A DNA stretch of 64,000 nucleotides from Sphingomonadales bacterium (GCA_016872155.1 VHBB01000001.1:217007-281006), one strand, 5' to 3'. Positions 19,270 to 31,191 are shown, counted from the first letter of the stretch. Notes: a model not told the origin generated them from the sequence alone. Numbers and translations: made by a program.

Positions 19270-22200
19270 TTAATTAATTCTTACATCGCGCATTTCGCGC
19301 TGCATAAAACGAGGCATCCCCGGCATCCCTTGTGGCTGTGTGGCATTTTTACCCCCCATCCTATTTAGATTAAATAAGAAGCTGACCAAGAAATAACGGC
19401 GCAGCACCATGCTGCGGGTATCTTGCAAAAAGTTATCGCCTGCATTTCGGGTAATGCTTTCGTTCTGGTTAAGCAGGTCATTGACCGAAAATTTAAGCTC
19501 CCCGTTCTTTTTCTTGAACATTAATTTACTCAGGCTCGCATTCCACAGCGGAATGCTTTGGTTAAAGCCTTCTGCGCGACCCGTGTTGATCAGGTAATCG
19601 AAATTGGTCGATAGCAAGATCCCTTTCGGAAAGGTAAACGTTACATCGGCATTATAGGTCTGTGTCCAAAAATCTTCGTTCAGTTGTTTGTTGATGCTAT
19701 AGTTAAGATTCGTGTACGTAAGATTGGCGCGCAATCCAAAATCGATCTTTTCTTTGTTGATATTTATTCCTGCCCCTTGTGTAAGAGCGAGTGTCTTCGT
19801 TACATTCTCCTGTTTATTGACCATACTAATATCACGCAGATACAGGGTCGTATTGGTCAGGCTAATATTGGAGCCTTTGAGTTTGGGATTCTTGAACGGA
19901 AGGCCCAAGGTAAAGAACGAAAACGCGCGCAAGTATCCATCTACGTTAGCATAGGTGGTCGTTTGAACCGGGCCTCGTACCGAGATACTATTCACGATAC
20001 GATTTTGGGTAGTGGCAATATTAAAATTAGCCGCTACAAAACGAAAGGTCGCCAGGTTAAAGGTGTTATAGCCAATATTAAAACTATGGTTGAACTCTTG
20101 CTTCAGGTTCGGATTACCAATACGCACATTGAGCGTGTCGGTGACGTCAGGTACATTTTGTAACTGCGCCACGGTGGGCTGGTTGGTGCGTCCATTATAA
20201 GACACACGAAGGTTCTTACTGCGGGTGGGTGTAAAATTAAAATTGGCCGTGGGGAAGAGATTAGTAAAGGTTTGTCGACTAATCGAATCTTTATTGGTCA
20301 GTGCTTGGTAACTATGATTCTCGAGTTCGGCCTGTTGTACGCCGATCCCAAACTGATAATTATACTTTTTCTCTTGCAAACGGTAATTGACCCCTACCCG
20401 ATGCGCCGTAAAAATATTTTTAAACTCGTTGGTCTGCAGCAAATTGGGGTTGTCATATTTACCATTGCCGCTATTGTAATTAAAGGTCTCTTTTTCACTG
20501 CGATTAAAATTATTGGTATACGCGTAGTTGAACTCCAGCAATTTGTTCAATCCGAGCGGCTCGGTATACGACGTACTCACCACGTTGTTTCTGGTCTTGG
20601 TTTGTTGATTGTACTGTTGGTTTTGCGAAAAGTTAAGCCCGATACTTCCATTGGGTCTTAAAAAAAGATTATTGGCAATGGTCTTTCCATCCGCGTCACT
20701 GCCGCCGATCGTATTATTTAATCCGATCGTCAAGGTTCTACCCACCTTAAAAAATTTTCTTCTAAACAAGACATTATTGTTGATGGTAAACCCATCGCGC
20801 ACATTGGTGTTCTCAGATCTCGTCTGAATGGCCAAAAAAGAAGCTAACGGTGTTTTAGACAGCGTGCTGCTGCTATCAATGTTGTAATTATCGGAATGCT
20901 GCAGCGTTACAGAGGGCGTGTACAAGATAGAGGTGAGCGAATCGAATTGATGTTCGAATCGAATATTGACCCGGTGGTTTTGATTGAGGTTATCAGAGCG
21001 CGTACTCCGGTTTTGATTGGCCGAAGAGTCATTGGCAAAGAACGTTTGACGCAGTACCGTTTGTTCTTGTACGGGTCGATTATCCGAAAAAAAGTAACTG
21101 CCGGTTAATTTCGTCTTGCCTCCGCGCCATTCGTTAGAAAAATTGGTGCCGGTAGAAAGAGATCGAATAATACCGGTATTTCCGCCGCCGCCAAATCCGC
21201 CGCCACCGCGACCACCGGTCATGGTCATACTCACCATACCACCTCCGCCGCCGCCGCCAAATCCACCTCCGCCACTGCCGCCGGTCATCGTTATGGTTGT
21301 CATACCGCCGCCAAATCCGCCGCCACCGCGACCACCGGTCATGGTCATACTCACCATACCACCTCCGCCGCCGCCGCCAAATCCACCTCCGCCACTGCCG
21401 CCGGTCATCGTTATGGTTGTCATACCTCCGCCTCCACCGCCGCCGCCGCCAAATCCACTAAACCCTCCCATCGAACTGATAATATCATTAAAGGAGAATC
21501 CTTGCTTATTGATATTATTGGCATTAAAGAGCACAGAGATACGGTTGTTGCCATCGAACTTATTAAAGCTTAGGTTTTGCTCGTAACGATCCTTGCTGCC
21601 ATAGCCGGTAAGCGCTCTTCCAAAAAATCCTTTGTTGCGATCTTTCTTAAGTTTTATGTTGATGGTCTTACTCCGACTTCCGTCATCGATCTTGGTAAAC
21701 TTAGCTTGCTCGCTCATGTCATCAAAGACCTGCACGCTCTCGACCATATCGGCTGTTAAGTTCTTGGTGGCCAGTTTAGGGTCGTTACCGAAAAACTCCC
21801 TTCCGTCTACCAAGATCCGCTGTACCTGTTCGCCCTGTGCTTTGACCGTCCCTTCTTTGTCGACCTCCATACCCGGAATTTTCTTTAGCAAGTCTTCGAC
21901 CGTAGCATTGGGAACGGTCTTAAAACCACTGGCATTGAATTGCACCGTATCGTTCTTGACCACGATCGGCGATTCGCTGGTAATGGTGACCCCCTCGAGC
22001 ATTTTATAATCCTTGTTGAGCGTAAGAGTGCCCAGATCGACCAACTTGTTTTCGGCCGTGATAGAGAAGGGCAAACGTATTTCTTGCAATCCTTTACTGC
22101 ACACCAATAACTTGTAGTTACCGGGCAGCAAATTTTTTATCTCGAAAGTTCCCAGTTTTGTAGAAAGGGTAAAACTGGACAGCGAAGAATCGCGGGCGCT

Positions 22201-22344
22201 GATTACCGAAACCGTTGCGTCCGTTACAGGTAGTTTAGCCGTAGAATCAATTAGCTTCCCCTTGATGCTGCCATCGGCCCGCTGGGCAAAAACAGGGGGT
22301 AGACAAAAGGTGATCGCGAGCAGGGTCAGAAAGAATATTCTCAT
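19270..22344 (-). CDS. TonB-dependent receptor-like outer membrane beta-barrel protein with CarboxypepD-reg-like N-terminus
   Basis: Signal peptide, carboxypeptidase-regulatory-like domain, plug-like [48 protein letters not shown], long beta-barrel; Gly-rich insert. Confidence 0.88.
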   Translation of the reverse strand: MRIFFLTLLAITFCLPPVFAQRADGSIKGKLIDSTAKLPVTDATVSVISARDSSLSSFTLSTKLGTFEIKNLLPGNYKLLVCSKGLQEIRLPFSITAENKLVDLGTLTLNKDYKMLEGVTITSESPIVVKNDTVQFNASGFKTVPNATVEDLLKKIPGMEVDKEGTVKAQGEQVQRILVDGREFFGNDPKLATKNLTADMVESVQVFDDMSEQAKFTKIDDGSRSKTINIKLKKDRNKGFFGRALTGYGSKDRYEQNLSFNKFDGNNRISVLFNANNINKQGFSFNDIISSMGGFSGFGGGGGGGGGMTTITMTGGSGGGGFGGGGGGGMVSMTMTGGRGGGGFGGGMTTITMTGGSGGGGFGGGGGGGMVSMTMTGGRGGGGFGGGGNTGIIRSLSTGTNFSNEWRGGKTKLTGSYFFSDNRPVQEQTVLRQTFFANDSSANQNRSTRSDNLNQNHRVNIRFEHQFDSLTSILYTPSVTLQHSDNYNIDSSSTLSKTPLASFLAIQTRSENTNVRDGFTINNNVLFRRKFFKVGRTLTIGLNNTIGGSDADGKTIANNLFLRPNGSIGLNFSQNQQYNQQTKTRNNVVSTSYTEPLGLNKLLEFNYAYTNNFNRSEKETFNYNSGNGKYDNPNLLQTNEFKNIFTAHRVGVNYRLQEKKYNYQFGIGVQQAELENHSYQALTNKDSISRQTFTNLFPTANFNFTPTRSKNLRVSYNGRTNQPTVAQLQNVPDVTDTLNVRIGNPNLKQEFNHSFNIGYNTFNLATFRFVAANFNIATTQNRIVNSISVRGPVQTTTYANVDGYLRAFSFFTLGLPFKNPKLKGSNISLTNTTLYLRDISMVNKQENVTKTLALTQGAGININKEKIDFGLRANLTYTNLNYSINKQLNEDFWTQTYNADVTFTFPKGILLSTNFDYLINTGRAEGFNQSIPLWNASLSKLMFKKKNGELKFSVNDLLNQNESITRNAGDNFLQDTRSMVLRRYFLVSFLFNLNRMGGKNATQPQGMPGMPRFMQREMRDVRIN
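21187..21426. repeat. Perfect tandem duplication, 120-bp unit x 2, coding a 40-aa Gly/Met-rich repeat
   Basis: Bases from 21187 and from 21307 are identical over 120 bp; translation [40 protein letters not shown] repeated. Confidence 0.95.
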
Positions 22345-22478
22345 AGCCGTATAAATGGTGCGCAAAGATAGACGCAAAACGGCTCTTGTACTTGCTTAAT
22401 TATCGTTAAATGGGGCAATTTAGTTGATTGCCAGGGCTAAAAGGGCCTGTTTGGGTATAAGCGGCATCTCCCGGCTTA

Positions 22479-25400
22479 TCAACTAAAGAGGTATTCCACA
22501 TCCTCGCGCGAAAGGGTCTTTACAAATCCCTGGTCATCGGCTATAATATCTTTAGCCAGGTTGCGCTTACGTTCTTGAAGTTGTAGAATTTTATCTTCTA
22601 TCGTGTCTTTGCAGATCATGCGATAGGCAAAAATATTTTTGGTTTGACCAATGCGATGGGTTCTATCAATTGCCTGCTGTTCTACGGCGGGATTCCACCA
22701 GGGGTCCATAATGTACACATAGTCAGCCGCTGTTAAATTCAATCCCACGCCTCCGGCTTTTAGCGATATTAAAAACACACGCACCGAATCGTCTTGTTGA
22801 AACCGTTGAATCGCTTTTTCTCTGTCGGGCGCCGAGGTGCTTCCATCAAAATACACATAGGCCACTCCCAACTCATCGAGCTTTTCTCTGATCAACGACA
22901 GCATGCCCAAAAACTGAGAGAAGACCAGGGCCTTATGCGAACTGATCCCTTCGCTCAGCTCTCTCGATAACTCGTCGAGTTTAATGGAGTGATTCGGAAA
23001 CTTTTCGGCCTCGTTTAAAATAGCCGGCGAATCACAGATCTGGCGAAGCTTCATTAAACCCTGCAGAATAGTGAGTTGTGATTTTTGTATTCCTTGCGAC
23101 TCTATAGAACCAAGTATCTGATTTCTATAATTATTACGATAAGCATCGTATATATTTCTTTGATCTTCTTCCATCTCGCAGAAGAGTACCATCTCTTGCT
23201 TTTCGGGAAGGTCTTTGGCCACCTGCTCTTTGGTGCGTCTAAGAATAAAAGGATAGAGGAGTTTACGAAGATGCTCCTTTCGATCTTGTTCGCCCAGCTT
23301 GTCTATAGGAATGGCGAACTCTTGGCGAAAGAACTCCACCGAACCCAACATGCCCGGATTTAAAAAATTCATCTGCGCATAAATATCAAACGTGTTATTC
23401 TGCAACGGTGTTCCGCTCATGCAAAGTCGGTGACGGGCCTGCAACAAAGAGGCAGCCCTGGTTACTTTGCTCGATGGATTTTTAATGGCTTGCGATTCGT
23501 CTAAGATGGCGTAGTCGAATACAACGGTGCTAAGCAGCTTGATGTCGCTACGCAAGGTGCCGTAAGTGGTGATCGTAATATCGTGATCTTCGAGTTCTTC
23601 TTTTTTTCTTGTGCGCGATGCTCCGTGATGAATTCTAAAGCTAAGCGAGGGCGTAAACTTTTTAATCTCGTTCTCCCAATTATAAATAAGGGTGGTGGGG
23701 CAAACCACCAAGGCTTTTAATTTTCCTTCGCTTCGCTTATAATATTCCAAAAAAGAAAGGGCCTGTACGGTCTTACCGAGTCCCATATCATCGGCCAAAA
23801 TTCCACCCCAATTAATGCCCCTCAAATAATTGAGCCACTGATACCCGGCCACCTGGTAGGGGCGCAATACGCTAGTAAGCGGACCCTCAAGTTCTATTGA
23901 TTCGATCTTATCGAAGCGGCGTAGTTGCTCATACTTTTCTTCTAGCTGCAGTTCAAGATCTTCTTCTTGACGATTGGCATAGAGCTCATCGACCACGCCC
24001 AAATGATAGCGCGACAATTTTAAAGAATCGGTCTTGCCCTCTCCGACGCGAAACAAAAGCGCATACTTTTTTAACCACTCTTCGGGTAATACGCCCAGCG
24101 AACCGTCGCTGAGTTGCACATAGGGTTGTTTGTTGGCCAGCGCCTTTTTTACATCGGCCACCGTTACTTGCTGGTCGCCAAAGACAATGTTGACCTTGGC
24201 ATCGAACCAATCGGTATGACTGCTAATAAAGATGCGGGTCTGTGGCTTGGCCGTATTAAAGCGATAGTTTTTGAGCAACTCAAACCCAAAGACCGGAGTC
24301 TTGGCCTCTTTCATGGCATCGATAAACAGAAAGAACCAATTGTTGCGAAGTACATCGGGGCCCTTTAGGGCCAGGGTGCCGTCCTCTTTGTTATAGACAA
24401 AGCCCGAGTGCAAGCTTTGCAATTTCTGTAAAAAGATATTTTCTTTTTCGGTCTGTCGCTGAATAATAAGCACCCCATCTCCTTGCGGGACCAGCACCCG
24501 TTGTCCGTCTTTGAAACCGGCTTCGTATCCCTGGTATAAAAATCGGGGGGTAAAGATCAGGTAATCGCCTTTTTCGGTAAGCACCACCCTGGGTTCGGGG
24601 CTTGTATTGCCAATCGCGCTCGTCAGCGATTTATCGAACTGCACGTTGTACTCTCGAGACAAGGGCAAAATAAATGCTTGCAGCTCTTGTTTCCATTGTG
24701 CATTTTGAATAACCCGTTTGCCGGTACCTCTAAAGGGGTCGATCAGCGCAATGGTCTCTTTATTTTTCCAGCAAAAAGCCTGGTGATTATAGCAGAACAG
24801 TAGGGGCGTCGGGGCTTCGTTATCGGATAGATCCAATTCGGCGATCCCGGCTTTTACTTTACAAGACAACGTATAGTTGCTGTTCTTTTTGACCACGAAT
24901 AAAGGCTGGGCTTCGCCAGCCTGCAAGTGCAACGATGCTAAGTGAGCGGTCTTAAAGGTTTTGCCGGCGGCCAGAGAATAGACCAATGCCTGCGAACCAA
25001 ATTCTTGAAACAAGCGATGCAACTTAGGTTGAAGGTATTCGGTAATCAGCTCCTTGGTCTCTTCGGGCAGATCATCGGCCTCGTGATGCAAGATATTCTC
25101 CCAGATGCCCGAAAAAGGAGAGTTACGATTTACGTATTTGTTGATCTCATTATCCTGCAGCTTACGCAGTAGCTGCAATAGCGCCGTGTCGAACTCGCTT
25201 AGCGCATCGGTATTAACAAAGCGGGCAATGTCGAGTTTCTCGACATTGCCGGCAAATCCGTCATTGGTCTCGTTGGGTTCACCTGTTACTGCATCTACCG
25301 AAAATCGTGGAAACGATTTCTTATTAAAATTAAATACCACCCCCAGCCGTTGTTGCGGAGCGGTCACCGCGGCCGGTGCAGGTGTTTCGGGTATTGTAGT

Positions 25401-26243
25401 AACAACTTCGGGGAACGAGCGCAAGGCCGGACGAGCCACAGGGGCCGTTACCGCCACTCGCTTAATAGAGGGTTCGAGCACACGCAAAAAGGGTTTGCCT
25501 TCTTGGTAGGTAAATTCAAACTTTCCTTTTAGATCGTCCTTTAATGAATACCCGTAGGCCTCTAACAATTTATTTTTCTCTTTGTCCCAATTACGAATGC
25601 TGTCAAAATAATTGGCCCCATAGGTATTGAGCAGCTGTAAGAACACGATCACTTTGGGTAAGCAAAGAGGATGTTCGGTGTCTTCGTATTCACAACGGGT
25701 ATCGAAGTTGCGCTCCTCGTTTTTTTTGATCAACACCTCGTAGGTCTCTGCATCAAGGGTCACTTGCGCCTTGACCGTTTCGTTCTCTGCATATTCAATT
25801 ACCGCTTTTTGGGTTCGCAAAAAAGTTTCGGCAGCTACTAAGGTTTCGGCGGCACAGAGCAGTCGAAGATGCTTAAGATCGATCGACTTCATCTTGACTA
25901 CCGTATGTCGTTGGTCGTAGCGAATATGCCCCGTTTGCAAGTGCCCGCGATCGAGCAGTTCCTGCAGTTGAAACAAGGCCGCCGCCTCGTGGCGACAGAT
26001 ATCGCCCAAATTGTACGGACACCCGCACCGCAGTGAGGTTGCCTTGGGGTCTCTAAAATGATGGATGTATACTTTGTAGTAAGTGCTATAGCTATCGTCT
26101 TTTACGCGAAAAGTGGCGGTGCCGAACAATTCGTCATATTCGACGAGTTCGACATACCCGATGGCATGGATCTTCTTTCCTCGCTTAATGACCTCGTCGG
26201 TCCCATGCGTGTAAACGTGTTTGACTAAATGCGGTAAGGCCAA
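22479..26243 (-). CDS. SNF2-family DEAD/DEAH helicase with N-terminal SWIM zinc-finger
   Basis: CGCPYNLGDICRHEAAALFQL (SWIM-like CxC..CxH), ILADDMGLGKTVQAL, DESQAIKN, LCMSGTPLQNN, KAGGVGLNLTAADYVYIMDPWWNPAVEQQAIDRTHRIGQ. Confidence 0.95.
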   Translation of the reverse strand: MALPHLVKHVYTHGTDEVIKRGKKIHAIGYVELVEYDELFGTATFRVKDDSYSTYYKVYIHHFRDPKATSLRCGCPYNLGDICRHEAAALFQLQELLDRGHLQTGHIRYDQRHTVVKMKSIDLKHLRLLCAAETLVAAETFLRTQKAVIEYAENETVKAQVTLDAETYEVLIKKNEERNFDTRCEYEDTEHPLCLPKVIVFLQLLNTYGANYFDSIRNWDKEKNKLLEAYGYSLKDDLKGKFEFTYQEGKPFLRVLEPSIKRVAVTAPVARPALRSFPEVVTTIPETPAPAAVTAPQQRLGVVFNFNKKSFPRFSVDAVTGEPNETNDGFAGNVEKLDIARFVNTDALSEFDTALLQLLRKLQDNEINKYVNRNSPFSGIWENILHHEADDLPEETKELITEYLQPKLHRLFQEFGSQALVYSLAAGKTFKTAHLASLHLQAGEAQPLFVVKKNSNYTLSCKVKAGIAELDLSDNEAPTPLLFCYNHQAFCWKNKETIALIDPFRGTGKRVIQNAQWKQELQAFILPLSREYNVQFDKSLTSAIGNTSPEPRVVLTEKGDYLIFTPRFLYQGYEAGFKDGQRVLVPQGDGVLIIQRQTEKENIFLQKLQSLHSGFVYNKEDGTLALKGPDVLRNNWFFLFIDAMKEAKTPVFGFELLKNYRFNTAKPQTRIFISSHTDWFDAKVNIVFGDQQVTVADVKKALANKQPYVQLSDGSLGVLPEEWLKKYALLFRVGEGKTDSLKLSRYHLGVVDELYANRQEEDLELQLEEKYEQLRRFDKIESIELEGPLTSVLRPYQVAGYQWLNYLRGINWGGILADDMGLGKTVQALSFLEYYKRSEGKLKALVVCPTTLIYNWENEIKKFTPSLSFRIHHGASRTRKKEELEDHDITITTYGTLRSDIKLLSTVVFDYAILDESQAIKNPSSKVTRAASLLQARHRLCMSGTPLQNNTFDIYAQMNFLNPGMLGSVEFFRQEFAIPIDKLGEQDRKEHLRKLLYPFILRRTKEQVAKDLPEKQEMVLFCEMEEDQRNIYDAYRNNYRNQILGSIESQGIQKSQLTILQGLMKLRQICDSPAILNEAEKFPNHSIKLDELSRELSEGISSHKALVFSQFLGMLSLIREKLDELGVAYVYFDGSTSAPDREKAIQRFQQDDSVRVFLISLKAGGVGLNLTAADYVYIMDPWWNPAVEQQAIDRTHRIGQTKNIFAYRMICKDTIEDKILQLQERKRNLAKDIIADDQGFVKTLSREDVEYLFS

Positions 26244-26394
26244 CGCTCTGTTTTATTAAAAGAATACCCGGTTAAAAAAAGGATAACCTACAAATCTAAA
26301 GGAATGTGATTCGTATTTCCATCAATTTTAAAATAAAAAAATAGAGAGGCCCCGTTCGATAAACCAGTCAAAAAATGTCGTATCTTGAACGATT

Positions 26395-27123
26395 TTATTT
26401 TTTGATGATCAGCTTACCATCCTGGTAATACGGAAGCACATTGGCGGCGTCGGGCGTCAAACAAAATGTAATATCCTCTATTAATCCAAATCGCTGGACC
26501 AGCCGGTGATAATGCGTTAAGCGCGGTGCAAACTCTAACAGGTTCCCCTTGTGTTGTCGATACAACGATACGGCCATTAACGAGCTATCGCAGTGTATGG
26601 TAAATGCTTCTTGCAGCCGGTCAATAACAGCCCCTGCAAACAGGGTGTCCTCTACATTAAATCGGTCCTTCCAACCGGCACAGCCCAATACCACGTTCTT
26701 CTGTTGCTGCTGCAAGTAATCACAAATGGCGCTCAGGTTCGGAAAGCTACCCGATACGATCGTCGACGCATTTCGGTCTAGTGCCATCTGCAAAAGGCGA
26801 GTACCATTGGTCGTTGTCAGTACCAGGGTGCGATCGCCAATAAATTCGCGGGTATATTCGAGGGGTGAATTTCCATGCTTCAATCCTTCGGCAATCATAC
26901 CATCGCGTTCGCCGGCTGCGATACCATCAATGTTTTTACTGATCTCGATGGCCTTTGGAACGGAATCGACCGGAATAACGGCACGAGCCCCATTGGCAAG
27001 CGCCGAGGCAATAGTAGAGGTGGCCCTAAAGACATCGATGATCACCACAATGCTATCGGTAAGATCATAGAGATGAAGCAGGGCAGGAGAGAGCGACGTA
27101 TAAAGCGAGGGCTTGGTTTTCAT
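26395..27123 (-). CDS. comB: 2-phosphosulfolactate phosphatase-like (ComB family)
   Basis: VVIDVFRATSTIASALANGARAVIPV, LEYTREFIGDRTLVLTTTNGTRLL, GCAGWKDRFNVEDTLFAGAV. Confidence 0.88.
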   Translation of the reverse strand: MKTKPSLYTSLSPALLHLYDLTDSIVVIIDVFRATSTIASALANGARAVIPVDSVPKAIEISKNIDGIAAGERDGMIAEGLKHGNSPLEYTREFIGDRTLVLTTTNGTRLLQMALDRNASTIVSGSFPNLSAICDYLQQQQKNVVLGCAGWKDRFNVEDTLFAGAVIDRLQEAFTIHCDSSLMAVSLYRQHKGNLLEFAPRLTHYHRLVQRFGLIEDITFCLTPDAANVLPYYQDGKLIIKK

Positions 27124-27139
27124 GCAAAAAAATTCGCAG

Positions 27140-27616
27140 CTATTTGATAAGTATTTTTTTCCAACGATCCGTTTCGGCAAATCGTTTGATCGTCTCGTTG
27201 CGTCGGTGCAAGAGTGATTCCATATAACCGGTAAAATAAAAGGAGTTAAATAATCGACCCAGGCTGCCATAGGGCATTTCAAATTCGAGCAGGTCGATCA
27301 ACAGCATTCCGTTATCGATCGATTTAAAATAATGCTCGTGTCGTAGACTGGCCAGATCGCCTTGCAACTGGACCTCGATCATTACATCGGGTCGCTGCAG
27401 CTCTATATACTTGACGCGCTGCAACCGCTCCTTGAACAAATGGTGTGAACGCCAAGTAACGGTATCGCCCTTTTCGATCAACCCAAATCGCGTGCCGGCC
27501 ACCGCCTCTTGCTTATACGGGGCCATCGATTCTTTATACAATGTAATATGGCGACTCAAGTCAAACACCACCTCGGCAGCGGCCCCAATAAATGTAGTAA
27601 GGTGAATCTTAGGCAT
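27140..27616 (-). CDS. SRPBCC/START-like ligand-binding protein
   Basis: MPKIHLTTFIGAAAEVVFDLSRHITLYKESM...VTWRSHHLFKERLQRVKYIEL typical of cell-division-inhibitor-like SRPBCC proteins. Confidence 0.75.
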   Translation of the reverse strand: MPKIHLTTFIGAAAEVVFDLSRHITLYKESMAPYKQEAVAGTRFGLIEKGDTVTWRSHHLFKERLQRVKYIELQRPDVMIEVQLQGDLASLRHEHYFKSIDNGMLLIDLLEFEMPYGSLGRLFNSFYFTGYMESLLHRRNETIKRFAETDRWKKILIK

Positions 27617-27624
27617 AGCGATTA

Positions 27625-28716
27625 CTATACAAAAGGAATTTTTACAACCTGGGCCTTGAGCTGTTTGTCTCGCACCTGTATATAGATGGTGTTGTCAAGT
27701 TGTGCTTGAGCGGTTTGCACATATCCCATACCAATGGCCTTTCCCAAGCTGGGTGATTGGGTGCCGGAGGTCACTACGCCAATGCCCGTACCGGTCGCAT
27801 CTTTTATTTCGTAGCCATGACGGGGAATGCCTTTATCGATCATTTCAAAGCCCACCAGTTTTTTGGCAAGACCTTCTGCCTTTTGACGGGCAAACTGCAC
27901 CGACGAAGAAAACTCTTTGGTAAACTTCGTAATCCAACCCAAGCCGGCCTCGAGCGGAGAGGTCGTATCGTCAATATCATTTCCGTACAAACAAAACCCC
28001 ATTTCGAGTCGTAGCGTATCGCGAGCGCCCAGACCAATGGGCTTTAACCCTTGCGGGCCGCCCAGCGAAAAAATAGCGTCCCAGATCTTTTCGGCATGGT
28101 CCTCTTTGTCTTCGAAATAAATCTCTACACCCCCGGCACCGGTATAACCGGTAGCGCTAATCAGCACATTCTCGACCCCTGCAAAAGTTCCTTTTACAAA
28201 TGTGTAGTAGGCCAGATTAACAAGATCGAGATCGGTGAGCGGCTGCAGCATACGAGCGGCGAGCGGACCTTGCACGGCCAGCAGACAGGTTTTATCAGAG
28301 ATGTTATGCATCTCTACCCCCTTGTGATTATGTTGCTGTATCCAGTTCCAGTCCTTTTCTATGTTCGAGGCGTTCACCACCAGCATATAGGCCTTATTCG
28401 GTTCCAGGCAATAGACCAGCAGGTCGTCTACAATTCCTCCTTTGTCGTTGGGTAAACAACTGTACTGCACCTTTCCGGCAACAAGTTTAGCGGCATCGTT
28501 GCTGGTAACCCGTTGAATAAGGTCTAGCGCATCGGGACCCTTGAGTACAAACTCTCCCATGTGACTAACATCAAAGACCCCTGCATTTTTGCGAACGGTG
28601 GCATGTTCGTCATTGATGCCAGAATACGAGATAGGCATTTCGTAACCAGCAAAAGGAGCCATCTTGGCCCCCAGGGCTATATGCTTATTGTAAAACGGGG
28701 TTCGCTTAACAGACAT
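27625..28716 (-). CDS. gcvT: Aminomethyltransferase (glycine cleavage T protein)
   Basis: [50 protein letters not shown]; start [12 protein letters not shown]. Confidence 0.96.
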   Translation of the reverse strand: MSVKRTPFYNKHIALGAKMAPFAGYEMPISYSGINDEHATVRKNAGVFDVSHMGEFVLKGPDALDLIQRVTSNDAAKLVAGKVQYSCLPNDKGGIVDDLLVYCLEPNKAYMLVVNASNIEKDWNWIQQHNHKGVEMHNISDKTCLLAVQGPLAARMLQPLTDLDLVNLAYYTFVKGTFAGVENVLISATGYTGAGGVEIYFEDKEDHAEKIWDAIFSLGGPQGLKPIGLGARDTLRLEMGFCLYGNDIDDTTSPLEAGLGWITKFTKEFSSSVQFARQKAEGLAKKLVGFEMIDKGIPRHGYEIKDATGTGIGVVTSGTQSPSLGKAIGMGYVQTAQAQLDNTIYIQVRDKQLKAQVVKIPFV

Positions 28717-28760
28717 GTGCTTTTTTTCAGAGCACAAATGTACGCGAATCCGGGTTTCTT

Positions 28761-30773
28761 CTAGAGTGTGTCGGCAGACAAGGAGTCTTCGACCGGACGC
28801 AGTATTCCTCCAGGCATCATTTTGTAGAGAGTGCCGCTTTGGTAGGGAAAATCGGCATCCTCCCAAGAGAACTCCTTTACCCGACCCCGCTTGTTATAGC
28901 CGATATGCAATTCTCCTTGTGTCAGCTTTTCTTTGATCGACTCATCGAACGAAATGGTCTTTCCAACCGGTACTTGTACTACTATCTTTACCTGCTGGCC
29001 GCGATATTTATTGTTAGCCGCAATGGCATAGAAACTAGGCAGATCTACCAGGGTAACGGTATCAACTGTATTGGATCTCCTACTAGCATATCCTTGGGTA
29101 TTGACAGGATAGTGTATCGTTTCGGCACGAGCAATGGCCTGTTGGCTATTTCGCCCGGTAGCTATTCGCAGCATTTCTATATGGTAATGGCTGTCCCGAC
29201 TTTCGATTGTTTCTATAATTACCGCAGAAAGCTTGAGGGTATCCTTCGTCAGATCCCATCCCGTTTCTTCTCCCTGAATATGGATCCACGGAACCCTATT
29301 GCTATAATGGAGGGCCGGTTGCGAGACCGTAAGATGCAACGAAGAAGGATTCGCAACAGTGAGTGGCACAGGGGTAACTACTTGCTCCCGCGCAGAAAAT
29401 TCTTTGCCCAAACTGCTGAATAAAAGAAACATCATTACCCATCCCAGTGTCCAAAGAGAGAAAAAACTATAGCGTAGTACGGCACTTTTTTGTTTGTATC
29501 CCACGATTCTTCTAACGAGCCAAATAATAAATCCTAGCAGCGGAACCACTACAAACAAGAGTAGGGCTGCCCAAGCCATTAACTGCTGCGAATTGTTAGC
29601 CCACAAAAAACTTTGATAGGGCCAGGTAACCGCTCCAGCAAAACAAATAGCTAATAGTGCAACCAATAGCGAAAAAGCCAGAATGCCGAAGAAAAAAGCA
29701 AAGAATACTTTGATCAATAACCCGATCGCCTTAAAAAGACGGCTGCCAATAGTTCGGTCTTTGTCGCTGAATTTTTCTTGTACGCGTTGAGTGACCTCGC
29801 TAGCAAACTTCTCGGCCTTACCGGGTAGTTCGTTGGCTACGGTCTCTACCTCTTTCCCCCAGTTGCTTACTTTTTCTTTCAGCTGGTCTGCGCCTTGCTT
29901 TACTTGTTTTTGAATAGAGGCCAGGTCGATCTTCTCGCCACGCATCTCCATTTTCTGGTAGGGGGTAACCGCTTTCGGCAGAATGACCCAAAGGGTAATA
30001 TACACAATGATCGAAAACCCGACCAGCGATCCAAAACTCAGATTAAATAGCACGATTGTGAAATCATCATCCGTCCAATCCAAAATAGAAAAAAGAATTT
30101 GTAGCAGTAACGGCGACAAGAAAAGCAATCGGATATTTTTAACTGGTTTATCAAAATAAGCGGCCAACCCTCCGGCCACACCGCCTAGTACTTTATTTTC
30201 AGGATCTCTGTAAAAACGTTTCCCCTTGAATGTTTCTACAGTAGAGGCGGGCAAAAAGATCCACATCAATACATAGCCGAATAACGCCAATCCAAAACTC
30301 GAGAATGCCAAGATCACCAATAAGGCACGCACAATGGCCGGGTCAATGCCCAGGTATGCTGCCAAACCGCCGGCTACGCCTCCTATTACAGAATTTGTTT
30401 GGTCGCGGTATAGTTTTCTATGAGCCGCTCCCTCGGTATAACTTGCATTTTCTTTCTCGCTTGCCTTAGCGTTAGCCGAGGCGCCGCTCATTGTTGTATC
30501 CGAAGCCCCCTCTTGGGCCAACTCTTCGGGTCGACCCATAAGCGCGATCAGTTCTTGCACATCCAATTCTGTAATACAAGCCGTTCCCTTTTTAATTTTT
30601 TCGTGCATCAATTCGGCGATCCTGCCTTGCATATCGCTGATGATCTCTTCTCGACTCTCTTCGGTCGCAAAAAAATCGCGCAACCTTGCAATATAAGATT
30701 GCAGTTGTTCGAAGGCAGGCTCTTCTATAGATAGAATCCGGCCGCTTAAATTGATGGTGATGATCTTTTTCAT
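28761..30773 (-). CDS. PspC-domain membrane protein with two PspC modules
   Basis: Two PspC motifs: [27 protein letters not shown] and [29 protein letters not shown] segments; C-terminal beta-rich domain. Confidence 0.88.
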   Translation of the reverse strand: MKKIITINLSGRILSIEEPAFEQLQSYIARLRDFFATEESREEIISDMQGRIAELMHEKIKKGTACITELDVQELIALMGRPEELAQEGASDTTMSGASANAKASEKENASYTEGAAHRKLYRDQTNSVIGGVAGGLAAYLGIDPAIVRALLVILAFSSFGLALFGYVLMWIFLPASTVETFKGKRFYRDPENKVLGGVAGGLAAYFDKPVKNIRLLFLSPLLLQILFSILDWTDDDFTIVLFNLSFGSLVGFSIIVYITLWVILPKAVTPYQKMEMRGEKIDLASIQKQVKQGADQLKEKVSNWGKEVETVANELPGKAEKFASEVTQRVQEKFSDKDRTIGSRLFKAIGLLIKVFFAFFFGILAFSLLVALLAICFAGAVTWPYQSFLWANNSQQLMAWAALLLFVVVPLLGFIIWLVRRIVGYKQKSAVLRYSFFSLWTLGWVMMFLLFSSLGKEFSAREQVVTPVPLTVANPSSLHLTVSQPALHYSNRVPWIHIQGEETGWDLTKDTLKLSAVIIETIESRDSHYHIEMLRIATGRNSQQAIARAETIHYPVNTQGYASRRSNTVDTVTLVDLPSFYAIAANNKYRGQQVKIVVQVPVGKTISFDESIKEKLTQGELHIGYNKRGRVKEFSWEDADFPYQSGTLYKMMPGGILRPVEDSLSADTL

Positions 30774-30820
30774 GGCTATACTGATAATAGTTATTGTTTA
30801 TGAATGGATCGGGTACTAGA

Positions 30821-31162
30821 TTAGAGATTAGTGGGTTTGGGCAGGGTGGCCTTATTGACCGCTTCGGATAGTTCTTTCCAAGTTTGTTCCAGTTCTTTAT
30901 AAAAGAGTTGGCCCTTTTCGGTCAGTGAAAAATATTTGCGGGGTGGGCCAGAGGGGCTTTCGACCCAGCGATACGATAACATCTCGGCGTTCTTTAGTCT
31001 GGTAAGCAACGGATAGAGCGTACCCTCCAAAATTTGCAAGCCGGCCGAGCGCATTTCGTCGACAATGTCTCCCGGATACGCTTCGCCTCTTTTGATGGCC
31101 GAAAGGATGCAAAACTCCAAGATTCCCTTGCGCATTTGGCTCTGTGTATTGTCTATATTCAT
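30821..31162 (-). CDS. PadR-family transcriptional regulator
   Basis: KGILEFCILSAIKRGEAYPGDIVDEMR...LEGTLYPLLTRLKNAEMLSYRW...PPRKYFSLTEKG. Confidence 0.94.
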   Translation of the reverse strand: MNIDNTQSQMRKGILEFCILSAIKRGEAYPGDIVDEMRSAGLQILEGTLYPLLTRLKNAEMLSYRWVESPSGPPRKYFSLTEKGQLFYKELEQTWKELSEAVNKATLPKPTNL

Positions 31163-31183
31163 AGTGTTTTTATCGATTGACAG

Positions 31184-31191
31184 ACCAAAGA
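31184..31191 (-). promoter_or_regulatory. -7 element TATCTTTG for the padR-pspC unit
   Basis: Complement strand of caaagata matches TAnnTTTG upstream of the padR start. Confidence 0.4.

Noticed and set aside
21187-21426. CRISPR-like array
   Set aside because: The repeat is a head-to-tail coding duplication with no spacers.
21116-21586. Plus-strand 156-aa proline-rich ORF ([10 protein letters not shown]...)
   Set aside because: Exact antisense of the Gly-rich tandem repeat of the TonB-dependent receptor; GGN codons read as proline on the other strand, no independent support.
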